NCBI RefSeq assembly: GCF_000715075.1
Contig: NC_134087.1
Coordinates: forward strand, 154,057,436-154,121,435
Reading direction: 5' to 3'
Origin: Nicotiana tabacum
Lineage: Eukaryota > Streptophyta > Magnoliopsida > Solanales > Solanaceae
Length of the DNA: 64,000 bases
Position numbers and translations under genes: made by a program. Below are positions 10,300 through 22,398 of this stretch, in pieces; position 1 is the first letter of the stretch; every line of letters begins with the position of its first letter. The notes under the pieces are model-generated. The model had not been told where the DNA came from, ran no database searches, and worked only from the letters and a program-made list of their open reading frames with translations.

Positions 10300-11703
10300 A
10301 ATCAATTGAAATCAAACCTATAATGACATCATCTGGTGCATCAGCCTCTGCCTAACCAGGAAAAACATAACAATCGGCTCGGCCTTCCCTTCCAGGGTGA
10401 CCTCTACCCACCTAACCTCCAACCCTAGTTGGCGGTGCAGGTATAACACCACCTGGAGCAGAACTTGTAGTCTAAATACCTCGCTATGACACATCTGTCT
10501 GGAGGTAATCTTTCACTAGGTGGCTCCTATCTCTACAATCAAAGAAGCCCCTCGGCTGGCGTAGTTGTGGAAGCTGTCTGGTACGGGTACATTGGGATCC
10601 ATAAATATTTGAAACACCGCGTGAAGCCTGAAGTGTAAACTGAACTAGCTTGCCCACAAAACCCCTACCACAACGTATCCTGCCTCAAAAATAAGGATCA
10701 ATAGATCCTCTCAGTCCATGAGGCCTCTTAGCCTCCCTGTCCTCTCTCTCCTAACCCTGTATACCCTCTAATCGGAAAGAGATCTCTACCACCGGCTAAA
10801 ATGAAACATCAATATCTAACTCCCGAGCCATGTTGACTCGGATAATAGAATTGAGCCCCTCAATGAACCTATGAAATTGCTCTCTAACTGTAGAAACCAA
10901 ATTCGGTGCATGACGGGACAACTCACTGAATCTGATAGCGTACTCTAACACTGTCATAGTGCCCAGATACAGCTACTCAAACTCTGTGCGCCATGCATCC
11001 CGAAGGGTCTGGGGAACAAACTCCCCCAAAAACATCTCAGAAAATTGAGTCTAAGTGAGTGGCGTTGCATCCACTAGTACCATCCTCATAAACATGCCAC
11101 CACTGATATGCTACTCCAGACAACTGAAACATAGTAAAAGCAACTCTGCTCGTCTCCGCAATACCCATGGTGCGGAGAATACGGTAGAACTTCTCTAGAA
11201 AACCTTGTGCATCCTCGGTAGCTAGGCCACTGTATATAGGAGGATGATACTTTTTGAACCTCTCAAGTCTCAACTGCTCCTCCTCAGATGCTAGTGTCCT
11301 GAACTCAGGCTGAACCAAAATAACAGGTTGTGCTGGAATGACACCAGAACCTGACCAATGTGGACTCACTGCTCTAGAGTACGGGCGGCGGGAGTTTGAG
11401 CTCCTCTCCCAGTATGTGAAGTAACTAGTGCAACCGAAATCAATTCCGCCTGAGCCAACATACCAAACATGCTCATGAACTGCTCTAAAGTCTCCTGAAG
11501 TCCCGAGGTAGCAACAGGCGCCTTTGGTACCTGTTTCCCAATTGGAGCTACTGGTGGCTCCTCACTGCTGTTCTGGTAGGTACTCTAGCTGTAGCACGTG
11601 CTCCTCCTCGGCCTCTGCCTCTACCTCTGCCTCTGCCCCGATCCCTAGCAATACTGGCTCAGGGGGCAGCATCATCAGAAACTGCAGCTCGTGTTCTTAC
11701 CAT
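10300..11703 (-). pseudogene. gag: Decayed gag of a minus-strand Ty3/gypsy element
   Basis: Translation starts at 11703 with MVRTRA, the same opening as gag of element 2, followed by an Arg-Gly tract (RGRGRGRGRGRGG). After a frameshift near 11370 the gag core is clear: EEQLRLERFKKYHPPIYSGL, QGFLEKFYRILRTMGI and VAYQWWHVYE at 11040-11340, then a second half to about 10850 with LGEFVPQTLRDAW and YAIRFSELSRHAP. Stops interrupt it, several where related gags have Gln. Gag forms the particle that packages the element RNA (family knowledge). A remnant further downstream fades near 10300 and no pol follows. Confidence 0.75.
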
Positions 11704-11885
11704 CTATGAGAGAATAGAATGATAAAGGCTTAAACTCCAAAATCATTAAACTCGCACGATAGAAATGAAAGAAGCGAAGTTTCCTAATAGTTCTGTAGCC
11801 TCTCAAAGATAGGTACAACTATCTCTGTACCGATCCCCAAACTCTACTAAACTTGCTTATGACTTGTAGCATCTATGAACCTAGA

Positions 11886-11897
11886 GCTCTGACACCA
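11886..11897 (-). other. tRNA-iMet primer binding site, minus-strand element
   Basis: Minus-strand TGGTGTCAGAGC differs by one base from TGGTATCAGAGC, the complement of the initiator tRNA-Met 3' end. It lies three bases from the LTR edge, confirming that the LTR at 11901-13425 is a 5' LTR. Confidence 0.8.
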
Positions 11898-11900
11898 ACT

Positions 11901-13425
11901 TATCACTACCCAAAATCTCTTCATAAGTGTCGTGATGGCACCTTGTCTCTAAGACTAGGTAAGCCTAAAACTTACTGAATTAATAAAAGATTTCAACCAA
12001 TCAACTATTAAAAATGAACTTGAAATTTTTATTTAAAGCCAACAATCCAAAATATATACTCCTTTTGTTCTAGTTTATGTGAATCTATTTCCTTTTTGGT
12101 CCGTTCTAAAAAGAATGACCTCTTTCTAAATTTGGTAACAATTTAGCTTAAACTTATAATTCTACCCTTAATGAGAAGCTTTTACAACCACACAAATACT
12201 CTCGGCCCCTTTTAACTTGTTTAGGACCACAAATTTCATAAGTCTTCATTTTTTCTTAAACTTCGTACCCAGTCAAACATGTTCACATAAATTGGAACAG
12301 AAGGAGTATATAACATCCCAAAATCGATAATACAAGACATAAGCTCTACTGAGTTCACTAGAAAATCTCTAAATACAATTGTTCTGTAATAGAGATAAAC
12401 AGTACAAAGTAAAACTTCAGAAGGTGACTCTGAGGCCTGCGAACGCGACGGCAGATATACCTTGAAATCTCTACAGCAATACTCAATCAGTTATCTAATG
12501 ATGAACACGCTCCGAGGTACCTGGATCTACACAAAAATGTGCAGCAAGCGTAGCATGAGTACACTACAGCGGTATCCAGTAAGTATTAAGACTAACCTCG
12601 GTGGAGTAGTGACGAGTAACAGTCAAGACACTTATTAGACATAATAACCTGTACAAGTATGAATACAAAACTAACAGTGGACTCAAGCCAAATATTACAA
12701 ATGCGAGACCTGAAGCACATGTGCAAAACTAGCAGAACTTGAACTATATCAAACACTCTGAAATGCGTCTGAAACTCATCTAAGCTTTCGGGGTTCCAAA
12801 CGAAACATCAACAGAAATCGAAAAACATAATACAAACTCGCTCGCGCGATCAGATCACTAAAATAACATCCGAAACCATGAATCGGACTTCCAAAAGTCA
12901 TGAATTCAACATGAAACTCAAGAACTTCTAAAAACTCAACCGCGCATCTGATTCCTATCAAATCAACTTGGGTTGACACCAACTTTGCAAACAAGTTTTA
13001 AATGACAAAACGGACCTATTCCAAGTCCCGAAACAAAAATCCAAATACGATAGCTATGAAGTCAACCTACGGTCAAACTTATCAAATTCTAAGCCTTTAA
13101 ATTGTTAACTTTCGGCAAAATAACACAAATTAACATATGGACTTCCGAACTCGATTTCAGGCAACACGAGTCAAAAATTACGATACGAAGCTATCGGAGC
13201 AATCAGAACACTATTTTGGGGTCATTTTTCACAAAACTCAAACCATAGCCAATATTTTCAACTTAAACCTCTAAAGTAAGAATCACTCATCCAAATACAT
13301 CCTGAAACCTTCGAAAATCAAATCCGGGCATGCACCCAAGCCATAATACACAACATAAAGTCATTCAAGACCCTGAACCACTGAACGGATTGTTAAAGCT
13401 CAGAACGACCAGTCGGATCGTTAAA
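11901..13425 (-). repeat. 5' LTR of the minus-strand gag element, split by a MITE
   Basis: On the minus strand it begins TTTAACGATCCGAC (family start TGTAACGATCC) and ends GGGTAGTGATA (family end GGGTCGTGACA). It shares the GTCACTACTCCACCGAGGTTAG block and GTGTAGATCCAGG with LTRs of elements 1 and 2, so it is a related chromovirus family, and it contains one GCGAACGCGAC motif like the CpG patch of element 1. Without the MITE it is about 1.28 kb. The open frame at 12776-12994 lies inside the LTR and is not a gene. Confidence 0.75.
12059..12306. mobile_element. Stowaway-like MITE, 248 bp
   Basis: Terminal inverted repeats start CTCCTTTTGTTCTAGTTTAT and end ATAAATTGGAACAGAAGGAG, flanked by TA on both sides (12057-12058, 12307-12308). 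TIR sequence and TA duplication fit the Tc1/mariner-derived Stowaway group. It has no coding capacity. Confidence 0.88.
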
Positions 13426-13988
13426 TTAAGGCTATCCCATTTGTTCTTTAATTTGACTTTATCATAATTTTTGTGATTTTACCATTGAATATTTGCACAA
13501 AGTTTGACCATCCTAATTTGTTAAAATGAGTTCTAGAACAATTTTCAACCATAATTTCTTCCACACACATAATTCTAAAAACTATTATACCTTTTCTTCC
13601 CTCCAACTAGCCTTCTCAAAATTGCTATTTTGTGTCACTTTCTTACTCATTTTCTTTTCAATATGCGTTAGAACTTTATTTTTAATAATACTAGACAAAG
13701 AAGAGAATTACTATGTATAAAATCAAAATTTTAAAAACCAACAACAAGATACTTAGTGCAATCTCACAAATGGGATCGTCCAACAACTATCCGACTAAGT
13801 GGAATTAGTTAACCTATCTAATCAATTTTTGGACAAGAAAAAGGAAAAGAAAATACTAATAGTACTACACAATAAGGAGAGATCTAATATTTCGTCACTC
13901 AATTGCTATGGACCACAGAAAAACTTTGCTTCTTGTATGACAACTCAAACGTCGACATAAACTTCAAATCTCAATCAGTCAACTAACA
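13426..13988. other. AT-rich spacer with no recognised gene
   Basis: Unassigned sequence between the minus-strand LTR and Helitron A. The only recognisable item is a SINE-like 3' end at 13739-13780. The open frame at 13526-13720 is low-complexity and hydrophobic with no domain. Confidence 0.5.
13739..13780 (-). mobile_element. Possible SINE 3'-end remnant
   Basis: Read on the minus strand, CCCATTTGTGAGATTGCACT is followed by AAGTATCTTGTTGTTGG, resembling the TTG-tailed 3' end of Solanaceae SINEs as I remember them. The upstream body with A and B boxes is not identifiable. Confidence 0.4.
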
Positions 13989-14010
13989 AAGTAGTCTCTC
14001 CTTTGTCTAA

Positions 14011-14012
<2 letters not shown>

Positions 14013-14100
<88 letters not shown>
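14013..14100. repeat. (TA)44 microsatellite
   Basis: An uninterrupted TA alternation of 88 bases at the 5' end of Helitron A, probably expanded from the TATATATTA start of this Helitron type. Confidence 0.97.
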
Positions 14101-14105
<5 letters not shown>

Positions 14106-16515
14106 GCAAGAAAGTTACCATATATAATTCGCCTTTTTTACCCTTTAAAAATAGATTTCACACTAGACAAAATAGTAATTTAATTATTTTCCTAATAGTT
14201 AGAACTTTTTATTTTCCTACTATTTAGGACTTTGAAATCAACTAAAATTATAATTATAAAATATGTCCTTATTTGAACTATTTAGGAAGTCCTAATATTT
14301 AAGAATTTAAATCAAGTAAGCTTTTATTTATGTAAATTCTTTCCTTGTTTGTATTGAATAAAATAAGTACTAGCGTTTAAGTATAATTCTTCCTTATAGA
14401 TTAAATAATCCTAATTCCACACAAAGAACATTAATACAAAATTAACTTTGCAATTATGAGTATGTTTCTTTCTCTAGATACAAACGAACCAAAATATTTT
14501 TAATAAATTATGAAGCTTAAAATAAAAGAACAAGCCAAATATTGTATTTATCGGAAAACAACGAAGGTTTTGGATTTGAAAAAATTAGTTAGTGTTAGAT
14601 GGAAGAATTATTTTGAAAACTAACATTTTGGTTAGTTGTCATGTTTTGAATTTAAAAAATAAATATTCTCAAAGGAAAAAAATAATTGTTCATGTTCGAG
14701 AAAATTAACATAACAATAAATATAAGTATTTAAAATACCTAATAACCTAAAATTTTATAGAGAGTTATATAGAGTTAACTGTCACATAGTGAAAATTGAT
14801 CTATATACCAACTTATATACCTTTTGAAAAACTAATTTTTCCTTCAAAAAGTATATCTACGTTTAAAATATTTATCTAACGTATAGAACTAAACATAATT
14901 CTAATTTTAACATGTATTTTATATTTTTATGCTTCTAGAATAGTATTATCATAGTCTTTTTAGAACCCGTGAATTGCATATAATTTTATTACAATCATAG
15001 ACACTAGGTACTTTACTAATTTGTAGAAACAATAACTATATTTTTTTTTTATTAATTAAAGTATATAGCACAATTTGTATTTGCGAGAAAAAATGCATAT
15101 TTTGTCAGTTAGTTAAATTATTTGTGTTTTTTATAATGAACTTAAGAATATTTAAATTTTTAAATAAATTTTACGTAATAACTTAAATGTTCAAGGATTA
15201 ATATGTTCTTGCTAAAACTAAAAATGAAGAATGATAACTTATGAAATTAATGTAATAATAATATAAAATTTATAATAATTTTTAAGTTGAATATATTGAC
15301 TGATATGATTGAGGGCTTATATGGGGTATAGTTTTTTGCTTACTGTGTTAACTAGATAGGTTCAACAGCTACTATTGTCAAGAACTTATATTTTTTCTAC
15401 AATATTTATTTTATCACTCAAACATAATTTTTATAGAATATTTATGTAATATTTTAATAGTTCATACTCATCTAGATGGTGTTCACGCGCAATGGTTCGT
15501 ATTTTTACCCTCTAATAATAGCTTTCACGTTGCACAAAATAATAATTTAAGTTATTTTCTTAAATTGTAGAAGTCGCCATTTAATTATTTTCCTAATAAT
15601 TATGAATAATCGCTTAATTATTTTCCTAACTCTTAGGACTTTGATCTAAAAAATTATGTTATGTGATTGGAGTCCTTCATATAATCTCTATTTAGATTTA
15701 AAGTGTTGAATTCCAAGCATTTCACGAGTATATTTTTATATTGGTTTACGAGTATTTTTTTGTCATAAAAATTTAGGTTTAGTAGTCCTTATTTCTTGGT
15801 GTATGTGTCCTTATTTTCCTTTCTTTTTCCCAGTTTTAGGAGTACTTTTTCAAGATTTACGTAGTAATCTCAATCAATCCCTATTTTTTTCAAAATTGAA
15901 GTACCAAGCTTAAATAAAAAAATATTTAATATTAAAAAAATAAAAGAAAAAGTGTTGGTAATATTCAAACACTAATGGTTGTACTAACATAAAAGTCCAA
16001 AAGTGATGACGTAACAATTTTTAATTACACTAAATGTAGAATTCTTATTGGATAAGAATTATAATTACAGTTAAATATTTTAAACTTTGAATGAGCTAAT
16101 ATAAATATTTCAATCAACAACAAAAAAAAATTCTTTAACGTTAAGATCAGTCCTAATTAACCAAAAAAATCTTTGATTTAACTAATTTGCGAAAAAATCC
16201 AAATGATTCTTTTTAAAATTTATAATAAAATCGATTATAATTTAGAAGTAAGAGTCAAACTGTTAAAAATGCAAACGTTAAAACAATATGGATAAACATT
16301 AGAAGACAAAATACATTCTAAGTGAGTTGCCATTAGTTAATTTTCTTTCTTTTGGTATTCATTTAAATAAATGGCAACTCCCTATACTTTTCTAGGTACA
16401 AAGTTACTTATTTTAAAATATTAACTTAATGTAGACATTTTAAAACTTAGCATTTGATAAATTGATTTACATGTTCTTCGTATACTCATACTTCATTGAT
16501 TGACGCTAAGCACAA

Positions 16516-16541
16516 GTGCAACGCACGTATACTAAAGCTAG
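16516..16541 (+). other. Helitron A 3' hairpin and CTAG terminus
   Basis: GTGC-AAC-GCAC stem-loop followed by GTATACTAAAG and CTAG. This is the termination signal recognised during rolling-circle transposition in the Helitron family. Confidence 0.75.
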
Positions 16542-17579
16542 TATATATTAAAAGTGGGAACCTTAAAAGTTAAATTACTAAAATACCCTTCTTAATTACT
16601 TAATTAAATACCTTATTTATTTTATTAAAGTCAAAAAAGAAAATAGTGCCTACAATTTCTAACGTCGCCTGGTTTAGAACATTTAATGAAACGGTGCCAG
16701 CCTTCATACCCGTCTTGATTACTTAAGAACCCTAGAGATTAAACTTTTTTACGATGTTCCGTATGCTCTATCCTTCCAGTTTGGTTGTTGGCCAATCATT
16801 TGCTTTTCAAAGTAGAGTAACTAATATGTGCATTGGTTTGCAACTTTTGCTGGATTGAAATATTAGTGGTTATAAAATTACGAAGATTTCTTGGGTTGTG
16901 GGGAATATATGCATTAGTATTCATTTTTATGACCTTTAAATAGAAATTGATATGGTTAGAGTTAACAAAATGGAAATTAATCGCCGAACCGACGCCTTGG
17001 TCATATATATGACATCGATTGGTTCCACTGTCATCACTGGTTTATGGAACATTTGGAAGAAGGCCGAGCAAATCTCTGCATATGAATATCACGTGCGGTA
17101 CTACAATTTTCCATAGCCAAAGGGATGACAACAGATTCAAAGTGATGGATAAAAGTGAAAATAACAATAAATGGGGTTCTACTTTCTTAACTACATTTTT
17201 ATATTATCTATATATTTTTATCATTTTTAATTCTTGTGAAATCTATGTCACGTACTGTAATAACTCACTTTGTCATGGTCTTGAAAAATTTATTTATTGT
17301 GTTTAGAAATAACTCACATACAAGTTAATTTTATAACTGGGTTTTTTATCCATTGCTAAATTGACGCCATGAATGAGCTGGCATATACTATATGTGGTTA
17401 CATGCATAAGATAGTGGAATATTTACTTTCCAAGTTAAGGAATGAAATGAAGAATTTATTTGGAATGATCATCCCTGTGCTTGAAATTAAAGAAATGGCA
17501 TTAATTCTGCGAAATAACTAATTCAACGAAAGAGTAAAAACGAAAAAAGAAAAAAGAAAAAAAAAACATGTTTACCCTA
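16542..17579 (+). mobile_element. Helitron B, left half
   Basis: Begins TATATATTAAAAGTGGGAA directly after Helitron A and runs to the CCCTA target of element 2; the right half resumes at 28907 and ends in a Helitron hairpin at 30383. This pairing is inferred. The open frame at 17019-17306 has no recognisable domain; a captured host fragment is possible but I cannot identify one. Confidence 0.5.
17575..17579. other. Left target-site duplication of element 2 (CCCTA)
   Basis: CCCTA here equals CCCTA at 28902-28906 directly after the element, a 5-bp duplication typical for Ty3/gypsy integration. Confidence 0.93.
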
Positions 17580-18317
17580 TGTGACGACCCAAAGGGGTCA
17601 TCACCGGTCTCTAATTGAATTCTGTGTCTCCGAGGCCTTGAAAACCTCATTTAAGGTTGTCTCGATTTGCGTGCGCAGTCCGGGCGTGTAGCCGGAAAGC
17701 TTAAACATGAAATTCTGTGAAAAATGCTAAGTTTTGATATTAAAATGAATAAATTTGACTTCGGTCAACATTTTGGGTAAGCGGACCCGGACCCGTGATT
17801 TGACAGGCTCGGAAGGTCCGTAGGAAAATATGGGACTTGGGTGTATGCCCGGAATCGGATTCCGAGGTCCCAAGCCTGAGAAATGAATTTTTGAGTGAAA
17901 TTGTTTTCTTGAAATAATTAAGGAAATTGGAAATGAAATTTGATTAGAAGACTATGGTATCGGGCCCGTATCTTGGTTTCGGCGCCCGATACAAGTCTTA
18001 GATATGTTTTGAATCACTCCTGTAAAGTTTGGTTAAAAACGGACGTCGTTTGACGTGATCCGGACCCTAATCGGAAAATTGATGTTTAAAAAGAAATCTG
18101 AGAAAAATTCATTGATCTTGAGGCTTAATTCGATGTTCATGATGTTATATTGATGATTTGATCACACGACTATGTTCGTAGAGTGTTTTGAGGTAGTGTG
18201 CATACTTGGGTTAGAGCTTCGAGGGCTCGGATGAGTTCCGAGTAGGTTCCGGGATGTTGTAGGCTTAAAAGACCAGATGTTGGAGGTTCAAGAAAATATT
18301 GCAGGCCCCTGAACCTT

Positions 18318-18505
18318 ATAGCGCGGCCCGCGAGGAATCGCGTGCGGCCGCGGAGGGGACAGCGCGGCCGCGGTCACCTTTGCGCGGTCCGCGGTGGGTG
18401 CTGTGCGACCGCGATCAGCTTTGCGCGGTCCGCGCGGGGCAAAGATATGCAGGTCTTCAGGAGGGGCCAACGCGGCCGCGATCGGTTTAGCGCGGTCCAC
18501 AGTGG
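18318..18505. repeat. CpG-rich GCGGCCGCG patch in 5' LTR of element 2
   Basis: Repeated GCGGCCGCG and GCGCGGTCCGCG motifs, many of them near-palindromic, form a short GC island inside AT-rich LTR. The same patch is at 26475-26665 in the 3' LTR. Confidence 0.8.
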
Positions 18506-19403
18506 GGGCTTAAGAGGGGTATAAGTTCACGTGAATTTCAGTTATCTTTACACTTTTCAAAACCCCAAAACATAAGAGACGATTTTCTAAATAACTTTTC
18601 TTCTCCAAAACGATTGGTAAGTGATTTCTAACTCATTTTCTTCACTCCTTAACATCTTTTAACATGATTTCAACTTAAAATCAAAGATTTTCATGGGGGA
18701 AATGGGTGTTTAAGGTAGAACCTAGGTTTTTCTAAAAATTGGGGATTTGGACCTCAATTTGGGGTCCGATTTCAAAACAAATTATACATTTGAATTCGTG
18801 GGGGAATGGGTAAACGGGTTTTGGTCCGAACCTCGGGTTTCGACCACGTGGGCCCGGGGTGATTTTGACTTTTTGAGTAAAACTTTGGGAAAACTCATTT
18901 TCATGCATTGAGATTGATTCATTTAGTACTTATTGATGTAATTAAGTAACTTGTGACTAGATTCGAGCGGATTGGTGGTGGAATCAAGGGGTAAGACTAT
19001 AATTGAGGCTTGAGTGGTGTTCAAAGTTTCAAGTTAAGTGTTTGGTCTAACCTTAGCTTGAGGGATAAGGAGTTGAGTCTTATTTGCTACGTGTTAATTG
19101 TCAAGTACGACGTATAGGCATAGTGACGAGTATCTATACGTTGGTATCTAGTATGACCGTGAGTCCTTATATTACCGATATTCTGACTTTGTTGTATCTT
19201 CCATGCCTTAATGATGATTTTCTATATATTGTAACAAGCATGTGAAAGAAATTTTGATCCCTGCACTTCGAGGAGTGTTGGCTCGAGTTATAATACGAAT
19301 TGTGAAAGTGTACGAGATGATTGAACCCCTATGGAGCGTTGGCTCAGGTGGTAAAGTGAGATGAGAAGTGAAAGTGAAAGAAAGAGAAAGAATTATTAAA
19401 TTG

Positions 19404-19960
19404 CTCCCTTGCCGGGAAGCTGAGAATATTGATATTGTTCCCTTGCTAGGATTTAACTTCTTAATTGTGTTTCCTTGCCGGGATTTCTACCATTATTTGT
19501 CTACTCCCTTGCCCTTTTGTTTGTGATTGTTGTTTGGGTGAGGAAGAGTGTTACAGCACGAATGGTGATGTCGTGCATTATTTGCTATTGTGAGGAAAAG
19601 TGTTAAAGCACGAAGGGTGATGCCGTGCATTGTTTGCTATTGTGAGGAAAGAGTGTAAAGCACGAAGGGTGATGTCGTGCATATTTTTATTACATGATTG
19701 TTTTGGTGAGGACGAGAGTAAAAGCACGAAGGGTGATGTCGTGCATTTGTTGATTCCTGATTCCTTGTTGACATCCGAGTTATGTTGTCTCTTTCATTAC
19801 TTGTTGTTATTTAATTTACTTCGAGGTTACATATTCCTTTACCCTATTTGCCTTGTGATTGTTGTTTGGGTGAGGAAGAGCGTAAAACACGAAGGGTGAT
19901 GCCGTGTATTATTTTGGTGAGAATAGGAGTAAAAGCACGAAAGGTGATGCCGTGCAAATT
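19404..19960. repeat. Inverted-repeat arrays in 5' LTR of element 2
   Basis: CTCCCTTGCCGGGA-type repeats (TCCC pairs with GGGA) are followed by six diverged units holding GCACG-AAGGGTGATG-(C/T)-CGTGC, in which GCACG pairs with CGTGC. Unit spacing is 50-70 bp, with one longer gap. The array sits at the place where element 1 has its GTTGC/GCAAC array. Confidence 0.85.
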
Positions 19961-20083
19961 GTTGACTTTTAATTCTTGTTGATATTCGGGCTTTGCTGTT
20001 TCTTTCTGTTATTGAGGATTTCTATTTGAAACTGTTACCTCCTCACAACATGTTTTCCCTCTCCCACATTGACTGGTTATTTC

Positions 20084-20096
20084 TATATATATATAT
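20084..20096 (+). promoter_or_regulatory. TATA-like run in 5' LTR of element 2
   Basis: TATATATATATAT precedes GAATTGCACAGGTTTATTTGG. The 3' LTR has TATATATGTATATG at 28326. Position is conserved with element 1. It could be the core promoter; start site not determined. Confidence 0.3.
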
Positions 20097-20665
20097 GAAT
20101 TGCACAGGTTTATTTGGAGTCCGGTCCTAGCCTCGTCACTACTTCGCCGAGGTTAGGCTGGACACTTACCAGCACATGGGGTCGGTTGTGCTGATACTAC
20201 ACTCTATGCTCTTTTGCACAGATCCAGGCCTTGGACAGCAGCAGTAGCGCGGGGGGGGGGGGGCAGCCTTCAGTCCAGTGAGACACTGAGGTAGCCTTGC
20301 AGGCGTCCGCAGGCCCGGTGTCTTCTCTATCTTCTATTCTAGTCTGTTATCTCCTGTATTTCGAGACAAACAACTTATATTTTTTTTCTTTCAAACGGTT
20401 GTATTTAGTACTCTTAGAAGTTTGTGAGTAATGTGACACCAGTTCTTGGGTAAAAGCATATGTTGATTCTCGCATTATTGTTTCGTGTTCTTTAATTTAA
20501 GTCTTCCGCATAATTATTTAAATTTTATTGCTTTCATGTTGTCACTGATAATTGTTAAAAGAAGAAACTGTTAATGAAGTAAGCATTTAAGGATTGGCTT
20601 GCCTAGCTCGCATTAGTAGGCGCCATCACGACTCCCGAGGGTGGGAAAACCGGGTCGTGACAAGT

Positions 20666-20676
20666 TGGTATCAGAG
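20666..20676 (+). other. tRNA-iMet primer binding site of element 2
   Basis: TGGTATCAGAG, three bases after the LTR end, matches the complement of the initiator tRNA-Met 3' end for 11 bases. Confidence 0.92.
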
Positions 20677-20858
20677 ACCTAGGTTGCATAGGTCTCACAA
20701 CTCACGAACAAGCTTAGTAGAGTCTGAGGGATCGGTACGGAGACGTCTGTATTTATCCCCCAGAGGCTACAAAGTTAGGAAAATCTCACATTTGTTCTTT
20801 CTTGTCGTGCGGATTTGTTCCCCAAATGCTAATTGAACTTCTACTCTGTTCTTCGCAG

Positions 20859-22398
20859 ATGGTGAGAACACGCGCTTCCTTATCTACTGCTCAGCAGCTC
20901 GAGCCCCCTACAGCAGCTCCCACTAGGGGCAGAGGGCGAGGCAGAGGCCGTGCTGGAGGCCGAGGTAGGGGCAGAGCTCAGCCCCGACCAGCAGCACTAG
21001 TGGCGGAGCCTCAGGTTGATTTTGAGGAGGAGGTTCCGACCCCAGCAGTTCCAGTGGGCCCAGCTCAGGTCCCAGAGGGGTTCATTGCCACCCTCGTTCT
21101 TCAGGACGCTCTGTTCCGATTGGTGGGCCTCATGGAGAGTGTCACCCGAGCAGGTTTGCTTCCAGTAGCACCAGCCACTTCTCAGGCTGGAGGAGGGGCT
21201 CAGACTCCTGCTACGCGCACTCTAGAGCAGGTAGCTCCCTAGGTTCAGATTCCAGCGGTTCAACCAGTTGTGGCGGTCCAGCCAGGTGTAGTAGCTTAGA
21301 CCGGCGATGGAGCGGCTATGTCTGCCGATGCTTTGTAGAGGCTGGATAGGTTCACCAAGCTCTTCACTTCTACATTCAGCGGTGCATCTACTGAGGATCC
21401 CCAGGATTTTCTGGATAGTTGTCACGAGGTTCTTCGGAACATGGGGATCATTGAGACCAATGGAGTTGATTTTTCTACCTTTTGTCTGTCTGGATCCGCC
21501 AAGACTTGGTGGAGGGATTATTTCTTAGCTAGACAAGCCGGTTCGCCATCTTTGACTTGGGAGCAGTTCACAGCGTTGTTTTTGGAGAAGTTTCTCCCCG
21601 TGACTTAGAGAGAGGCCTTTCGGAGGCAGTTTGAGCGCCTCCAGCAGGGTTCCATGACGGTCACCTAGTATGAGACCAGGTTCATCGATCTAGCTCGCCA
21701 TGCTATTGTCATACTTCCCACCGAGAGAGAGAGGGTGAGGAGTTTTATTGATGGTCTTATTCAGACAATTCGTCTTCAGATGGCCAAGGAGGCCGGGAGT
21801 GAGATCACTTTCCAGGAAGCGGCCAATGTGGCCCGCAGGGTTGAGATGATTCTGTCACAGGGAGGTGGTCATGGGTCAGATAAGAGGCCCCGTCATTTAG
21901 GCAGATTCAGTGGTACCTCATCTGGAGGTAGAGATTCATATGGTAGGGCCATCCTCTTAGGCCCTTTCAGTCAGCTCTCCAGGTCTCTCACGGTACTTCA
22001 GGTGGTCGTGGTTCTCAGACGCATTATTCTGATCAGCAGCCTTACAGTGCACCACCAGCTCCCATTAGTGCACCGCCGCTTCAGAGTTTCCGAGGTGGTC
22101 ATTCAGGTCAACAAGGCCAATAGTTTCAGCAGCCGAGGGCTTGTTACACTTGTGGTGATCTGGGTCACATTGCCAGGTTTTTCCCTCGAGCACCGGGTAG
22201 CTCTCAGAATCAAGGTTCTTGTGCGATAGTACAGGCACCAGGTGTTCCACAACCTGCCCAGCCAGTTAAGGGTGGGGGTAGAGGTGCTAGAGGTGGAGGT
22301 AGAGGTCCTAGATGTGGAGCTCAGGCCGACAGAGGTGGAGGCAAGCCAGCAGCAGGCCGTCCCAGAGAGGTAGTTCAAGGTGGTAGGGCCCAGCCCCG
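20859..22398 (+). pseudogene. gag: gag of element 2, with stops and frameshifts
   Basis: The start MVRTRASL at 20859 is supported by the same opening in the minus-strand gag at 11703. In order: an Arg-Gly rich stretch (residues 23-41), a linker, the gag core from about 21340 (RFTKLFTSTFSG, AKTWWRDYFL, FIDLARHAI) to 21860, and a CCHC-type zinc knuckle at 22142-22183 (CYTCGDLGHIARFF) whose last Cys is replaced by Phe. Five TAG stops lie at 21240, 21297, 21336, 21606 and 21666, all where a Gln fits. A frameshift falls near 21945, and another near 22400 leads to the protease. Gag would form the particle and bind RNA; it cannot be made whole from this copy. Confidence 0.88.

Larger units (their letters stand above)
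13989..16541 (+). mobile_element. Helitron A (non-autonomous), approximate 5' end
   Basis: The 3' end is clear: GTGCAACGCAC hairpin at 16516-16526, then 11 bases, CTAG at 16538-16541 and a T after it, as expected for insertion between A and T. The 5' end is blurred by the TA tract. The first recognisable body sequence is TTAAAGCAAGAAAG, close to the TATTAAAAGCACGAAG starts of the Helitrons at 30477 and 31330, and the TTCGCC / TACCC / TTTAAAAATA motifs also match them. A second similar segment at 15480-15620 suggests an internal duplication or nested copy. No helicase gene is present. Confidence 0.6.
17580..20662 (+). repeat. 5' LTR of element 2 (3083 bp)
   Basis: TGTGACGACCC to GGGTCGTGACA. 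It contains a CpG-rich patch at 18318-18505, inverted-repeat arrays at 19404-19960, a TATA-like run near 20084 and a run of 13 G at 20251-20263 (7 G in the 3' copy). Relative to the 3' LTR it keeps about 170 bp after the first 14 bases. Small open frames at 18288-18524 and 19630-19899 are shadows of the GC-rich and repeat modules, not genes. Confidence 0.95.

Noticed and set aside
17019..17306. 95-codon frame as a captured host gene in Helitron B
   Set aside because: No domain or splice structure recognisable; composition becomes AT-rich and hydrophobic after 17160.
18288..18524. Several overlapping open frames in both strands
   Set aside because: They arise from the stop-poor CpG-rich repeat patch in the LTR; the same appears in the 3' LTR.
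20666..20676. tRNA gene fragment
   Set aside because: Only the 11-base primer-site complement is present next to an LTR, not a tRNA body.
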